Of a stretch of DNA of 64,000 nt, positions 39,645 to 48,783 are shown one piece after another. The DNA is from Bacillus sp. FJAT-22090. GTDB taxonomy: Bacteria > Bacillota > Bacilli > Bacillales_A > Planococcaceae. Under the pieces are notes generated by a model. It made no database searches. It saw nothing but the letters and a program-made list of their open reading frames with translations, and was not told the origin of the DNA. The position numbers and the translations under genes were made by a program. The stretch spans positions 2,542,001 through 2,606,000 of the forward strand of contig NZ_CP012601.1 in assembly GCF_001278755.1 (NCBI RefSeq). The letters are read 5' to 3'. Position 1 is the first letter of the stretch. The number at the start of each line of letters is the position of its first letter.

Positions 39645-41462
39645 TTAAAGCAGTGTGACTCGATTTTTCCCATTTTTCTTTGATTGGTAAAGTGCTTTAT
39701 CTGCACGATCAATTAGTTCGTCCTTCTTTTTAAAAGCATGCTGCTCGGTAGATGATGCTCCAATACTTATAGTTATATAACTATTGTCTTTACCAAGACT
39801 AAATTTCTGCTCCTCGATCAATAAGCGGATACCCTCTGCAAAATTTAAAGCATTTTGTTTAGATGAGTTTGTTAAAACAACAGCAAATTCTTCGCCACCA
39901 TATCTTGCAACAAACGTATCTTCGGGACACATCTCTTTTATTAGCTGAGAGCTTTTAATTAATAATTCATCTCCTGCTACATGCCCATAATTATCGTTAT
40001 ACACTTTAAAGTTATCAACATCGATCATTAAAATGGATAACGGACTATTATTCTTAAATGATTCCTCAAAATATTTACTCATATATTCATCAAAGTATCT
40101 ACGATTATAGATTCCTGTTAACCCATCAATTAATGTCAATCGTTTTAATTCATCGTTTTTTTGCTTCAATTCCTCTGTTCTCGCTTTTATTTTCTCATCT
40201 AAAGAGGAATTCAGAACTTGTAAATCACTAGATAATCTTTCTGCTTCTTCAAATTTTCTTGCATAGTCTTTACTTAAGTTAAATGACTGAATTAAAACAT
40301 ATAAAAAGAATCCACTTGTAGATAGTGGTATAGAAACAATCCAATTAAGAGTAAGTAACACATCATTGAGTACAGTTATAAAGTAAACAAGATTAGCTAT
40401 TAAATTGACGCGAGCAGTCGGACGTTTTCTTTTGTACGCCACAATAAGAACATATAAACCATAAAGTACATAAAGTATTATGATTTTAAATATAAAATCT
40501 AATAATGGTCTGAACACCAATGGTTGCTCAATTAAGGTAAAAATTATTGAACAGAATGCTATGATAATTCCAATAAGAGTTGGTATTTTTTTCATTTCCT
40601 TCGGATACATCGCTTTTATAAAAAGTAAATAGAATAGGAATAAAAGATATATACAAATAATTTCAATTCGATATACCCATATCCATTCCATGGAAGGAAA
40701 AATTTTATTTAAATAAAAAGGTGATTTCACCATTGTATAGATGGAAATAAGGATACTAATTAAACCAAAGTAAAAAAAGACAATCTCTTTTCTTCTAAAG
40801 AAGAAGATAATAAGTTCATATATTCCCATTACTAAAATGGCACCAATAGAAAACATTGTATACGCAAGCGTCGTACTATTAGTTTTAGAAATTTGTTCAG
40901 ATGTCCCTAAAAATATAGGCTTCGTGGCTCCTCCTACTGGATGGTCAAAATTAGCGACATGTAAAACAATATTTAATTCCCTATTTCTTGGTGTAAAATA
41001 AACTAGTTGGTTGGAATATTCGGGTTCACTCGTTTCAGCACTAGTTCCTACAAACCCATTTGATGCTACTCTTACTCCGTTTACTAATAATGTGTAAGAG
41101 GTGTTTTGATTTGTAGTTGTAAGTGCAAGCGTGTTCCCTACTTTTTCTTCAGGTATAGTAACCTTTAAATAGTATGTACCGTAACCCAGAGATGTACCCA
41201 ATGTATTCGCCCAATCGGATGGTACCAAGAGGTTGGCATAATCTCTTTCTATTAATCTCTTTTTAATTTCATTTTCAGAAAGCAATTCTTGCCAAAAAAA
41301 CTTCCATTCCCCATTTAATTGAACTGGGCCAGAACTTGCAAAATCTTCAATCGTCAAGTTTAACTTCCCGTTTTGTGCAGTAACAGGAGGAACTGTCTCA
41401 TTTGAACAAGATGATAATATAAATAAAAAAGGAATCAGTAATAGTAAAAAGCATTTTTTCAT
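39645..41462 (-). CDS. Lipoprotein-anchored 7TMR-DISM diguanylate cyclase
   Basis: A 605-residue signalling protein. Lipobox-like ILSSC (Cys19) after a hydrophobic signal suggests a lipidated N-terminus. Residues about 40-190 form a beta-sandwich 7TMR-DISM extracellular domain (LNGEWKFFW, VPSDWANTLGTSLGYGTYYL). Seven hydrophobic helices (about 205-395) follow, then a coiled coil (KFEEAERLSSDLQVLNSSLDEKIKARTEEL) and a GGDEF domain with RYGGEEFAVVL, DVDNFKVYNDNYGHVAGD and DGLTGIYNRR. The active site is intact, so it should make c-di-GMP. GAAAGG precedes the ATG at 41462; the longer frame lacks a site. It is divergent from the PlsY-like gene. Confidence 0.9.
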   Translation of the reverse strand: MKKCFLLLLIPFLFILSSCSNETVPPVTAQNGKLNLTIEDFASSGPVQLNGEWKFFWQELLSENEIKKRLIERDYANLLVPSDWANTLGTSLGYGTYYLKVTIPEEKVGNTLALTTTNQNTSYTLLVNGVRVASNGFVGTSAETSEPEYSNQLVYFTPRNRELNIVLHVANFDHPVGGATKPIFLGTSEQISKTNSTTLAYTMFSIGAILVMGIYELIIFFFRRKEIVFFYFGLISILISIYTMVKSPFYLNKIFPSMEWIWVYRIEIICIYLLFLFYLLFIKAMYPKEMKKIPTLIGIIIAFCSIIFTLIEQPLVFRPLLDFIFKIIILYVLYGLYVLIVAYKRKRPTARVNLIANLVYFITVLNDVLLTLNWIVSIPLSTSGFFLYVLIQSFNLSKDYARKFEEAERLSSDLQVLNSSLDEKIKARTEELKQKNDELKRLTLIDGLTGIYNRRYFDEYMSKYFEESFKNNSPLSILMIDVDNFKVYNDNYGHVAGDELLIKSSQLIKEMCPEDTFVARYGGEEFAVVLTNSSKQNALNFAEGIRLLIEEQKFSLGKDNSYITISIGASSTEQHAFKKKDELIDRADKALYQSKKNGKNRVTLL

Positions 41463-41511
41463 ACTTTGCAGCCTTTCTACTTTCACAATCAAACCTAATT
41501 GAGGTGATGTA

Positions 41512-42084
41512 ATGTATCTGTATTGGATTATTTGTTATATAGTCGGCACCTTCCTAACCGCTTGGTGGGTAGGAAAATGGAAAAAAACTGATTTACGAAC
41601 ACTTCGAAGTGGTAACCTAGGTGCAAGAAATGCTGGTGCAGTTCTTGGAAAATCAGCATTTTTAGTTACTTTTTTAGGTGATGCCTTTAAGGGTGTTTTC
41701 GTTATCTGTATTGGTTTTTATTTTCAATTTTCCTATGAATACATTGCAATCGGAGGATTATTTGTTATATTAGGTCATCTTTTTCCATTTTGGTTAAAAT
41801 TTAAAGGTGGTAAGGGTATAGCTACATTCATTGGTGTCGCTCTTACTTATAATACACTATTATTTGGAATATTTGCGTTACTTTTTCTTTTATTAATATT
41901 AATTCTTCGAAGTGCAACTTTGAGCATGATTGTGGCCTTTTTTGCATATGCTTGCATTTGTTTGTTGTACCCAGCTTTTCAAGATGCTTGGCCACTTTCC
42001 ATAGCTATTTTTATTATCTTGATACGCCATCGATTTGACATGATCGAGTCATGGAATGAAAGATGGTGGAAAAAGACTATTTAA
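41512..42084 (+). CDS. Glycerol-3-phosphate acyltransferase PlsY-like
   Basis: A 190-residue membrane protein of the PlsY family, which acylates glycerol-3-phosphate from acyl-phosphate. Motif 1 LRSGNLGARNAGAVLGK, motif 2 LGHLFPFWLKFKGGKGIATFIG and a C-terminal IRHRFDMIESW part are visible, with five hydrophobic segments. It has G-A-R-N in place of the common G-T-N-x in motif 1, so it is probably a paralogue of the main PlsY, and its activity is not certain. GAGGTGATG precedes the ATG. Confidence 0.85.
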   Translation: MYLYWIICYIVGTFLTAWWVGKWKKTDLRTLRSGNLGARNAGAVLGKSAFLVTFLGDAFKGVFVICIGFYFQFSYEYIAIGGLFVILGHLFPFWLKFKGGKGIATFIGVALTYNTLLFGIFALLFLLLILILRSATLSMIVAFFAYACICLLYPAFQDAWPLSIAIFIILIRHRFDMIESWNERWWKKTI

Positions 42085-42188
42085 TGTTATTAAAATTATA
42101 ACAATCTTCCATGAAGTTCTAAGTATACTATTAATCTGTATGCTATAATTATTATCATTTAAATAATATATTGAATAGGATGTTTAAA

Positions 42189-43040
42189 ATGACGAAGAAA
42201 AAAATAGCATGGGTTGTAGATAGTAGTGCGTATGTAAGTGAAACATTAAAAAACCATCCAGACGTTTATGTGATCCCGCTTAATATCCATTTCGGTCAAC
42301 AGGAATTTATAGATGGTGTTGACTTAACTTCAGCACAATTATACGACCGACTTCGTATAGAAACGGAGTCCATAAAGACATCTCAACCGTCCGCTGGCCA
42401 GTTTGCTGAGCTATATTCAAAATTAGACAAGGACTATGAGTCTATCATAGCAATCCACGTTACCAACAAATTAAGTGGAACAATTTCAGCCTCGATGAGT
42501 GGTGCTCAAATAGCGAAAGTAAATGTGGAATGTGTTGATTCCCTTTCATTATCTGCTGGGATTACTGGTCTTGTGGATAAAGGACTACTTTTACAAGAAC
42601 AAGGATTATCCTTTGAAGAAATAGCCATCCAATTAAGAACATATGCTACTAAGTTTCGAAATTATATTCTAATAGGTAATTTAACTCGCCTTTACAAAAG
42701 TGGAAGACTAAGTAGTGTCCAGTTTTATCTTGGTAATCTTTTGAAAATAAAACCTGTTATACAAATTAACAATAAAGGCGAGCTTCAAGAATTAGATAAG
42801 GTTCGTTCTCATAAAAAAGCAATACAGTATTTGATAAATAAAGTAGTGGAATCCGTACAAACAGAAGGAGCAGAAATAGTTTATATTATGCATGCTAATG
42901 CTTTGGAGCAGGCAGAGAGCTTAAAAGATGCCATTCAGATGCAAGTACCTAACCTACAGATCACTATTGGAGAAATAAGTACTTCACTTGCTGTGCATGC
43001 TGGAGAAGAAACACTTGCTGTACTTTGGTACGCTTCCTAA
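42189..43040 (+). CDS. DegV family fatty-acid-binding protein
   Basis: A 283-residue DegV (FakB-like) protein, binding a fatty acid for phosphorylation by FakA. Start region KIAWVVDSSAYVSE, SGTISASMSGAQIA, GLVDKGLLLQEQG, YILIGNLTRLYKSGRLSSVQ and LKIKPVIQINNKGEL are family motifs. The common Thr-Ser-Gln-Pro-Ser motif appears as IKTSQPSAGQF. The ATG at 42189 follows AATAGGATG; two earlier in-frame starts overlap that site. Which fatty acid it prefers cannot be told. Confidence 0.92.
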   Translation: MTKKKIAWVVDSSAYVSETLKNHPDVYVIPLNIHFGQQEFIDGVDLTSAQLYDRLRIETESIKTSQPSAGQFAELYSKLDKDYESIIAIHVTNKLSGTISASMSGAQIAKVNVECVDSLSLSAGITGLVDKGLLLQEQGLSFEEIAIQLRTYATKFRNYILIGNLTRLYKSGRLSSVQFYLGNLLKIKPVIQINNKGELQELDKVRSHKKAIQYLINKVVESVQTEGAEIVYIMHANALEQAESLKDAIQMQVPNLQITIGEISTSLAVHAGEETLAVLWYAS

Positions 43041-43085
43041 CAAAACAGAGGGTCACCAATCCATCCTGGTCACCCTCCTTTGTTA
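43040..43085. terminator. Bidirectional terminator between degV-type and amidase genes
   Basis: AACAAA...GAGGGT-ACC pairs with GGT-ACCCTC...TTTGTT; it lies between two converging genes and overlaps the last base of the plus-strand stop. Confidence 0.75.
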
Positions 43086-43088
43086 TGA

Positions 43089-43577
43089 TTAAAAATTGTC
43101 TTTAACGTGGAAGAAAATATAACTAGTTTTTGAAGTATGCGCATAGGAATCTGCATAATTCCAATACCTATTTCGACTGTTATTCGTATGAGCGTTAACA
43201 TATGGCATTCCATTTTGAATACTCGTAACTATAGTAGAATGATCGTATCTGCCGTCCCCTTGAAAATCATAAAAAATTAAATCACCCGGAACAAGTTTTG
43301 AAGGTGAATTTACTTGTGTTGCCTGTAATCCCTTTGTAGATCCTGCTAAGTACCAACGTAACGAATGTGGGGTACTCCAACTCAAACTCCATGAATTACT
43401 ACTTAACCACCAGCCTCTCTCTCTATTTGGCTGTCCTCTCATCGGGGCACCTCCCGCAAATAAACATTGTGAAATGTAATTTGTACAATCCACATCAAAT
43501 TTTGGAAATTTCGGATTATAACTATTCCACCACTTTTGTGCATATGCCACAGCTGCATCACGATCATACTTAACCAA
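43089..43577 (-). CDS. Amidase-domain (Amidase_6-type) protein
   Basis: A 162-residue papain-like/NlpC-type putative amidase. Catalytic Cys31 in DVDCTNYISQCLFAGG and His in GRYDHSTIVTS match the putative amidase domain common in Bacillus; Trp-rich middle (RGWWLSSNSWSLSWSTPHSLRWYL) is also typical. No signal peptide is visible, so it may act inside the spore or mother cell, or lack its export part. GGGAGG lies before the ATG. Role unknown, probably cell-wall-related. Confidence 0.85.
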   Translation of the reverse strand: MVKYDRDAAVAYAQKWWNSYNPKFPKFDVDCTNYISQCLFAGGAPMRGQPNRERGWWLSSNSWSLSWSTPHSLRWYLAGSTKGLQATQVNSPSKLVPGDLIFYDFQGDGRYDHSTIVTSIQNGMPYVNAHTNNSRNRYWNYADSYAHTSKTSYIFFHVKDNF

Positions 43578-43722
43578 TTTTCAACCTCCCTATACTTTGT
43601 TTATATGATTTCAATGAAAATATATGCTAGTATTGATTCAATGAATCCTTTTTTTAAGCAAACAAATAGAAACTGAGTAGAAAAAGTGGACTAAAGCTCG
43701 GTTTTAGAAAGGAAGATGGCTG

Positions 43723-44745
43723 ATGCCACAACATGCAGAGAAAGAAATTACTGTACCTACCCTGCTTTGCGATGATAAGGGGAATTTGAATCCAAAGGCA
43801 ATTGGATATGCTAAAAAACCAATTATTGAAAGCAATCTAAAGGGTCACTATATGCGGAAAAAGAAGTGGAATTATTGGTGCGTGTTCGGGGATGAAATTC
43901 TCTTTTCTGCAACAATTAGTCATTTAGATTACGCAGCAGTTTGCTTTGTTTACTTTTTAAATTACGAAACGCAACGATTTGTGGAGAAAACGGTAACCAT
44001 TCCTTTAGGAAATAAAGTAAAAATGCCAACACAAATTCTAGAAACTGTTCAATTACATTCAAAAGAAATGTCCATCCAGCTTTTATATATACAGAATGAG
44101 ACACATATGACTGTGACTATCCCTAACTTTGATGGAGATCTCTTGCATGCTGACTTACATATTTCACATCCTGTAGAAGATGAATCATTAAATGTTGTAA
44201 TTCCATGGAGTCGTAAACAATTTCAATTTACGGCAAAGCATCATCTATTACCTACAAATGGTTTTGTGAAAATTGGTGAGGCTCGTTATTCTTTTCAAGG
44301 AGAGGATAATTTCTCGGTGCTTGACTATGGAAGAGGAGTTTGGCCACGAGAGGCCACTTGGAACTGGGGATTTGCATCCCAACGTGTAGGTCTAAAAAGA
44401 ATCGGGTTAAACTTTGGCGGTAAATGGACCGATGGTACAGGGATGACGGAAAACGCTATTTTTGTAGATGGGAAGATGACAAAAATACATGAAGATTTAT
44501 TGTTTTCTTATAACCCACATGATTTCATGCAACCTTGGACGATTAAAACTAAATTTTCCAATGAAGTGAATTTAACCTTCACCCCATTCTCCCACCGTAT
44601 TGCTAAAACTGATGCAAAGCTAATTTCCTCCGAAGTCCATCAAATGACAGGTTATTATAATGGGAAAATCCAACTCGAAAACGGACCAACTCTGAATATT
44701 CGGGAATTGCTCGGTTGTATTGAAGAGCACAAGGCCAAATGGTAA
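43723..44745 (+). CDS. DUF2804 domain protein
   Basis: A 340-residue soluble beta-rich protein of the DUF2804 family. Recognisable features: LLCDDKGNLNPKAIGYAKKP at the N-terminus, KRWNYW-like KKKWNYWCVFGDEILFSATI, and YGRGVWPREATWNWGFASQ in the middle. The family has no proven function; it has a lipocalin-like look. AAAGGAAG precedes the ATG. It stands alone and ends at a terminator. Confidence 0.88.
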   Translation: MPQHAEKEITVPTLLCDDKGNLNPKAIGYAKKPIIESNLKGHYMRKKKWNYWCVFGDEILFSATISHLDYAAVCFVYFLNYETQRFVEKTVTIPLGNKVKMPTQILETVQLHSKEMSIQLLYIQNETHMTVTIPNFDGDLLHADLHISHPVEDESLNVVIPWSRKQFQFTAKHHLLPTNGFVKIGEARYSFQGEDNFSVLDYGRGVWPREATWNWGFASQRVGLKRIGLNFGGKWTDGTGMTENAIFVDGKMTKIHEDLLFSYNPHDFMQPWTIKTKFSNEVNLTFTPFSHRIAKTDAKLISSEVHQMTGYYNGKIQLENGPTLNIRELLGCIEEHKAKW

Positions 44746-44755
44746 TAATTATATG

Positions 44756-44802
44756 AAACGCTGTTTCCTGAGGCATTGTCTACTCAGGAAGCAGTGTTTT
44801 TT
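44756..44802 (+). terminator. Terminator after the DUF2804 gene
   Basis: AAAC-CTG-TTCCTGAG pairs with CTCAGGAA-CAG-GTTT (two mismatches) and a six-T run. Confidence 0.88.
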
Positions 44803-44845
44803 GGCTGTGTTGACAATGGATAGTTAGTTGGAATAACCCTTTTCC

Positions 44846-45886
44846 TTAAATCAGTTGTTTAATCAATTCTTTATTTCTCTCCTTAAATACTTCGTTATGA
44901 GAGGAAACCATTGCAATTTTACTTGCATCTGGTTGAATATATTGTTTTGCACAATTGACTGCATTAGCAGCATCATGGAAAGTTCCTGCAATTAAATGTA
45001 GTTTACCAGGATGATGAAGAATGTCCCCAGCCGCAAAAACACCTTCAACAGAAGACTCACTTAAACTATTTCCAGCAACATAAAAATTCTCTGCAATGTC
45101 AATATCTACGTTACTATTCTTCAATAAATCTGCATCTTGTTCATACCCATGATTGATGACCACTTCATCAATAGTTAAATACGTAACCTCTCCAGTTTCA
45201 TGATTTGTTAAAGCAACGCGCTCAATTACGTCATGATTATCGTTAGCTATTAGCTTTGATATAGTTGTATTAAAAAAACACGTTACGGAGCTCTCAAGAA
45301 GTTGACTTATTTGTGCCTCATGACCATTCAACGCATCTTTTCGATAAGTAACATAAACTTTTTTAGCAATTGGCTCTAATTCATTTGCCCAATCTATCGC
45401 TGCATTTCCTCCACCTGAAATGACAACCGTTTTATTTTTAAATCTTTGTCGAGACTTCACCGTGTAATTTAAATTACTCACTTCATATCTTTCTGCCCCT
45501 TCAATCTCTAGTTTAATAGGATTGAGTATTCCACTTCCAACTGCAATAATAATGGTTTTAGAGAAATGCTGCTGCCCAGATGTAGTATGCAAAACAAATA
45601 ATCCATTTTCTTCACGAGAAATCGATTCTACCTTTTCATTTAATACGACCTCTGGATTAAACGTTAGTCCTTGCTGCACCAATTGACCAATTAGCTTTTC
45701 TCCCGAAATTGGCGTTTGTCCTCCAACATCCCAAATCATCTTCTCTGGATAAACATGTATCTTCCCTCCTAAATGAGGCTGATATTCGATAATCTTTGTT
45801 TTCATCTCTCGCAACCCACTGTAGAAAGCAGAATAAAGTCCTGCTGGACCTCCCCCAATAATCGTTACATCAAAAATATTATCCAT
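44846..45886 (-). CDS. Ferredoxin/flavodoxin-NADP reductase type (YumC/YcgT-like)
   Basis: A 346-residue FAD/NADPH oxidoreductase of the thioredoxin-reductase-like FNR group: FAD motif VTIIGGGPAGLYSAFYSG, GGKIHVYPEKMIWDVGG, NADPH motif VVISGGGNAAIDWANEL and C-terminal VFAAGDILHHPGKLHLIAGTFHDA. It lacks the Cys-x2-Cys of thioredoxin reductase. The start at 45886 follows GAGGGACGGG. It faces a siderophore ABC operon across a Fur box, so a role in reducing ferric siderophores, as proposed for YcgT-like proteins, is likely but inferred. Confidence 0.88.
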   Translation of the reverse strand: MDNIFDVTIIGGGPAGLYSAFYSGLREMKTKIIEYQPHLGGKIHVYPEKMIWDVGGQTPISGEKLIGQLVQQGLTFNPEVVLNEKVESISREENGLFVLHTTSGQQHFSKTIIIAVGSGILNPIKLEIEGAERYEVSNLNYTVKSRQRFKNKTVVISGGGNAAIDWANELEPIAKKVYVTYRKDALNGHEAQISQLLESSVTCFFNTTISKLIANDNHDVIERVALTNHETGEVTYLTIDEVVINHGYEQDADLLKNSNVDIDIAENFYVAGNSLSESSVEGVFAAGDILHHPGKLHLIAGTFHDAANAVNCAKQYIQPDASKIAMVSSHNEVFKERNKELIKQLI

Positions 45887-45952
45887 TCGATCCCGTCCCT
45901 CACTAAAAATTATTGTTGACATCGTTCATAAAGTTACATATAGTTGCATATA

Positions 45953-45973
45953 TGATAATGATAATCGTTATCA
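45953..45973. promoter_or_regulatory. Fur box shared by the reductase and the siderophore transport operon
   Basis: TGATAATGATAATCGTTATCA, with GATAATGAT-type hexamers and a near-perfect 7-1-7 dyad (TGATAAT-n-ATTATCA class). It lies between the divergent genes at 45886 and 46009 and predicts iron repression of both. Confidence 0.92.
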
Positions 45974-46008
45974 ATTATAAAAGCAATCTTTAGTTTGGAG
46001 GTTAACAT

Positions 46009-46800
46009 ATGGTTCGTCTATATACAGATGATTTGTCTATTGGTTATGGCGATCGATTAATTGTGAAAGAATTATCTGTTGAAATACCCGACCAAAAAAT
46101 TACAACTATTATTGGGCCGAATGGATGCGGTAAATCTACTCTTCTAAAAGCTATTACTCGTATTATTTCGCACCAGTCTGGAGCAATCGTCTTAGATGGA
46201 AAAAGCGTTTCAAAAGAAAACACGAAGAATCTAGCAAAGAAGTTGGCCATTTTACCTCAAACACCTGAAAGCGCTGCTGGACTAACTGTTGGTGAGCTCG
46301 TTTCGTATGGTCGATTTCCCTATCAGACAGGATTTGGACGTCTTTCCAAAAAGGATTTCGAGGTAATCGATTGGGCACTAAGAGTTACAGGTACAAGTGA
46401 ATTTAAGCACTACCCCGTTGATGCTTTATCTGGAGGTCAACGCCAACGAGTTTGGATAGCAATGGCGCTAGCTCAAGAAACAGAAATTATTTTCTTAGAT
46501 GAACCTACCACCTATTTGGACATGGCCCACCAGTTAGAGGTCCTTGAGCTTTTACAAAAGCTGAACAAAGAAGAAAAACGAACTATTGTCATGGTATTAC
46601 ACGATCTCAATCAAGCTGCTCGATTTGCGGACTACATAATCGCTTTAAAAGCAGGGCAAATTGTTAAGGCAGGAAGCTGCAATGAAGTGATTACAGAAAA
46701 AGTATTACAAAATGTGTTCCAAATTGATGCTGAAATTGGTATTGATCCACGAACTAGCAAACCTATGTGCATTACATACAATTTACTCAGAGGAGAATAA
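46009..46800 (+). CDS. Iron-siderophore ABC transporter, ATP-binding protein
   Basis: A 263-residue FecE/FhuC-type ATPase: Walker A GPNGCGKST, Q-loop LPQTPESAAG, signature LSGGQRQRVW, Walker B IIFLDEPTTYLD and switch His in VLHDLNQAARF. It is first in an operon followed by the binding lipoprotein and two permeases. The leading Fur box indicates iron control. TTGGAGG precedes the ATG. Confidence 0.94.
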   Translation: MVRLYTDDLSIGYGDRLIVKELSVEIPDQKITTIIGPNGCGKSTLLKAITRIISHQSGAIVLDGKSVSKENTKNLAKKLAILPQTPESAAGLTVGELVSYGRFPYQTGFGRLSKKDFEVIDWALRVTGTSEFKHYPVDALSGGQRQRVWIAMALAQETEIIFLDEPTTYLDMAHQLEVLELLQKLNKEEKRTIVMVLHDLNQAARFADYIIALKAGQIVKAGSCNEVITEKVLQNVFQIDAEIGIDPRTSKPMCITYNLLRGE

Positions 46801-46804
46801 GAAC

Positions 46805-47725
46805 ATGAAAAAATTATTATTATCTATTTTATTTTTGACCGCCTTCGTATTAGGGGCATGTAATAGCGAACCAACAGAAACAAAAGCAAGTGAAGAAAAA
46901 GAAGAGCCTACTACTATTACTTATCAATCTGAAGAAGGTCCAATAGAAGTTCCCGCTGATCCGAAAAGAGTTGTTGTTGTTTCTTCATTCGCCGGGAATG
47001 TTGCAGCGCTTGGAGTTAATTTAGTAGGAGTAGATTCTTGGTCTAAAGAAAACCCTAGATACGAAAGCTATTTAGCAGATGTGGAGGAAGTATCAGAGGA
47101 AAATCTTGAGAAAATTATAGAACTAAATCCGGACTTAATCATCGGTCTTTCAACCGCTAAAAATTTAGATAAATTAAAAGAAATTGCACCAACTGTAACA
47201 TTCACTTATGGAAAAGTAGATTACTTAACACAGCATTTAGAAATTGGAAAACTATTAAACAAAGAAAAAGAAGCACAGGATTGGATCAATGATTTTAAAG
47301 AACGCGCTAAATCAACTGGGGATGAAATAAAAGGAGTAATTGGTGAAGATGCAACCGTTTCAGTAATTGAGAATTTCGATAAACAACTATATGTATTTGG
47401 TGACAACTGGGGTCGTGGAACGGAAGTGCTTTATCAAGAGATGGGCTTAAAAATGCCCGAGAAAGTAAAGGAAATGGCATTAGAAGCTGGATACTATGCT
47501 TTATCTTTAGAAGTATTACCTGAATTCAGTGGAGACTATGTCATTTTTAGTAAAACAGCAGATCAAGACAACTCTTTCCAAGAAACAGATGTATACAAAA
47601 ATATCCCTGCTGTGAAAAATAATCGGGTTTTTGAAGCAAATGCAAAGGAATTTTATTTTAATGATCCAATCTCATTAGATTTCCAACTTGAATTCTTTAA
47701 AGACCACTTCATAAGCAGTAAGTAA
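46805..47725 (+). CDS. Iron-siderophore substrate-binding lipoprotein
   Basis: A 306-residue FecB/FhuD-type lipoprotein: signal peptide ending in lipobox VLGAC (Cys19), a Glu/Lys linker, then the binding fold with DPKRVVVVSSFAGNVAALG, NPDLIIGLS and KNNRVFEA near the end. The start ATG 46805 lies 4 bases after the stop of the ATPase gene with AGAGGAG in front; a longer frame from 46712 overlaps that gene and is ignored. The siderophore cannot be named; a hydroxamate type is one possibility. Confidence 0.93.
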   Translation: MKKLLLSILFLTAFVLGACNSEPTETKASEEKEEPTTITYQSEEGPIEVPADPKRVVVVSSFAGNVAALGVNLVGVDSWSKENPRYESYLADVEEVSEENLEKIIELNPDLIIGLSTAKNLDKLKEIAPTVTFTYGKVDYLTQHLEIGKLLNKEKEAQDWINDFKERAKSTGDEIKGVIGEDATVSVIENFDKQLYVFGDNWGRGTEVLYQEMGLKMPEKVKEMALEAGYYALSLEVLPEFSGDYVIFSKTADQDNSFQETDVYKNIPAVKNNRVFEANAKEFYFNDPISLDFQLEFFKDHFISSK

Positions 47726-47784
47726 TAATGACGGAGGATCCTAGTAATGGATTCCTCCCTCTTTCATGAGAAAGGATAAGTAGT

Positions 47785-48783
47785 ATGAAAACTTCTGTTC
47801 AGTTTGGTATAAAGTTTTTCATAGGGTTGGCCATGCTTCTGACTATGTTTATCATTTCTGTGGTGTTTGGTGCAGCAGAAACAACAATGCAAGATGTGTG
47901 GAGTGCTATTTTTACAAATATGAAGAGCGATGAAATTAATATTCTTCGAGAAATTCGTTTACCTCGGGAAGTTGCGGCAATAATTGTAGGTGCTGCTCTT
48001 GCTGTTTCTGGAGCCATTATGCAAGGTATCACCCGTAACCCTCTTGCTGATCCTAGTTTATTAGGATTAACTTCGGGAGCCAACGCAGCACTGGCTATTA
48101 CAATCGCTCTGTTACCTGTTACCAACTATTTAGGGATAACAATTGCATGTTTTATAGGCGCTGCTATTGGTGCATTAATGGTTTTTAGTCTCGGTGCTGT
48201 AAAAAAAGGCGGTTTTTCTCCATTTCGAATCGTTCTTGCAGGTGCGGCAGTTTCCGCTTTTCTATACGCAATCGCAGATGGTGTTGGAATTTACTTTAAA
48301 ATTTCAAAGGATGTTTCGATGTGGACAGCAGGAGGTTTAATCGGTACCTCTTGGAAACAACTTGCAATCATAAGTCCTTTTATTGGTGTAGGCATTTTAA
48401 TTGCCCTACTACTCTCTAGACAACTTACTATTTTAAGTCTCAATGAAGAGGTTGCAGTTGGACTCGGACAAAAAACTGTTCAAATAAAGATTATCTTATT
48501 CATTGCCGTTATTTTACTAGCCGGTGCTTCAGTTGCAATTGTCGGTAATATGGCGTTTGTGGGATTAATGGTTCCTCATATTGTACGCGCTGTTGTTGGC
48601 ACCGATTACCGTTACATAATTCCTATGTCCATTGTTGTAGGAGGCATTCTCATGTTGATAGCGGACACGTTAGGCCGAACAATAAATATCCCTTATGAAA
48701 CACCTGTTGCTGCAATTATTGCAATAATGGGATTACCTTTCTTCTTAATAATAGTCCGTAAAGGAGGAGGCAAATTCCGATGA
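47785..48783 (+). CDS. Iron-siderophore ABC transporter permease (FecCD family) 1
   Basis: A 332-residue permease with about ten hydrophobic helices. Typical segments: LREIRLPREVAAIIVGAALAVSGAIMQGITRNPLADPSLLGLTSGA, GAAVSAFLYAIADGVG, and MAFVGLMVPHIVRAVVGTDYRY, the cytoplasmic coupling loop that meets the ATPase. The second permease gene overlaps its stop by ATGA. Confidence 0.94.
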   Translation: MKTSVQFGIKFFIGLAMLLTMFIISVVFGAAETTMQDVWSAIFTNMKSDEINILREIRLPREVAAIIVGAALAVSGAIMQGITRNPLADPSLLGLTSGANAALAITIALLPVTNYLGITIACFIGAAIGALMVFSLGAVKKGGFSPFRIVLAGAAVSAFLYAIADGVGIYFKISKDVSMWTAGGLIGTSWKQLAIISPFIGVGILIALLLSRQLTILSLNEEVAVGLGQKTVQIKIILFIAVILLAGASVAIVGNMAFVGLMVPHIVRAVVGTDYRYIIPMSIVVGGILMLIADTLGRTINIPYETPVAAIIAIMGLPFFLIIVRKGGGKFR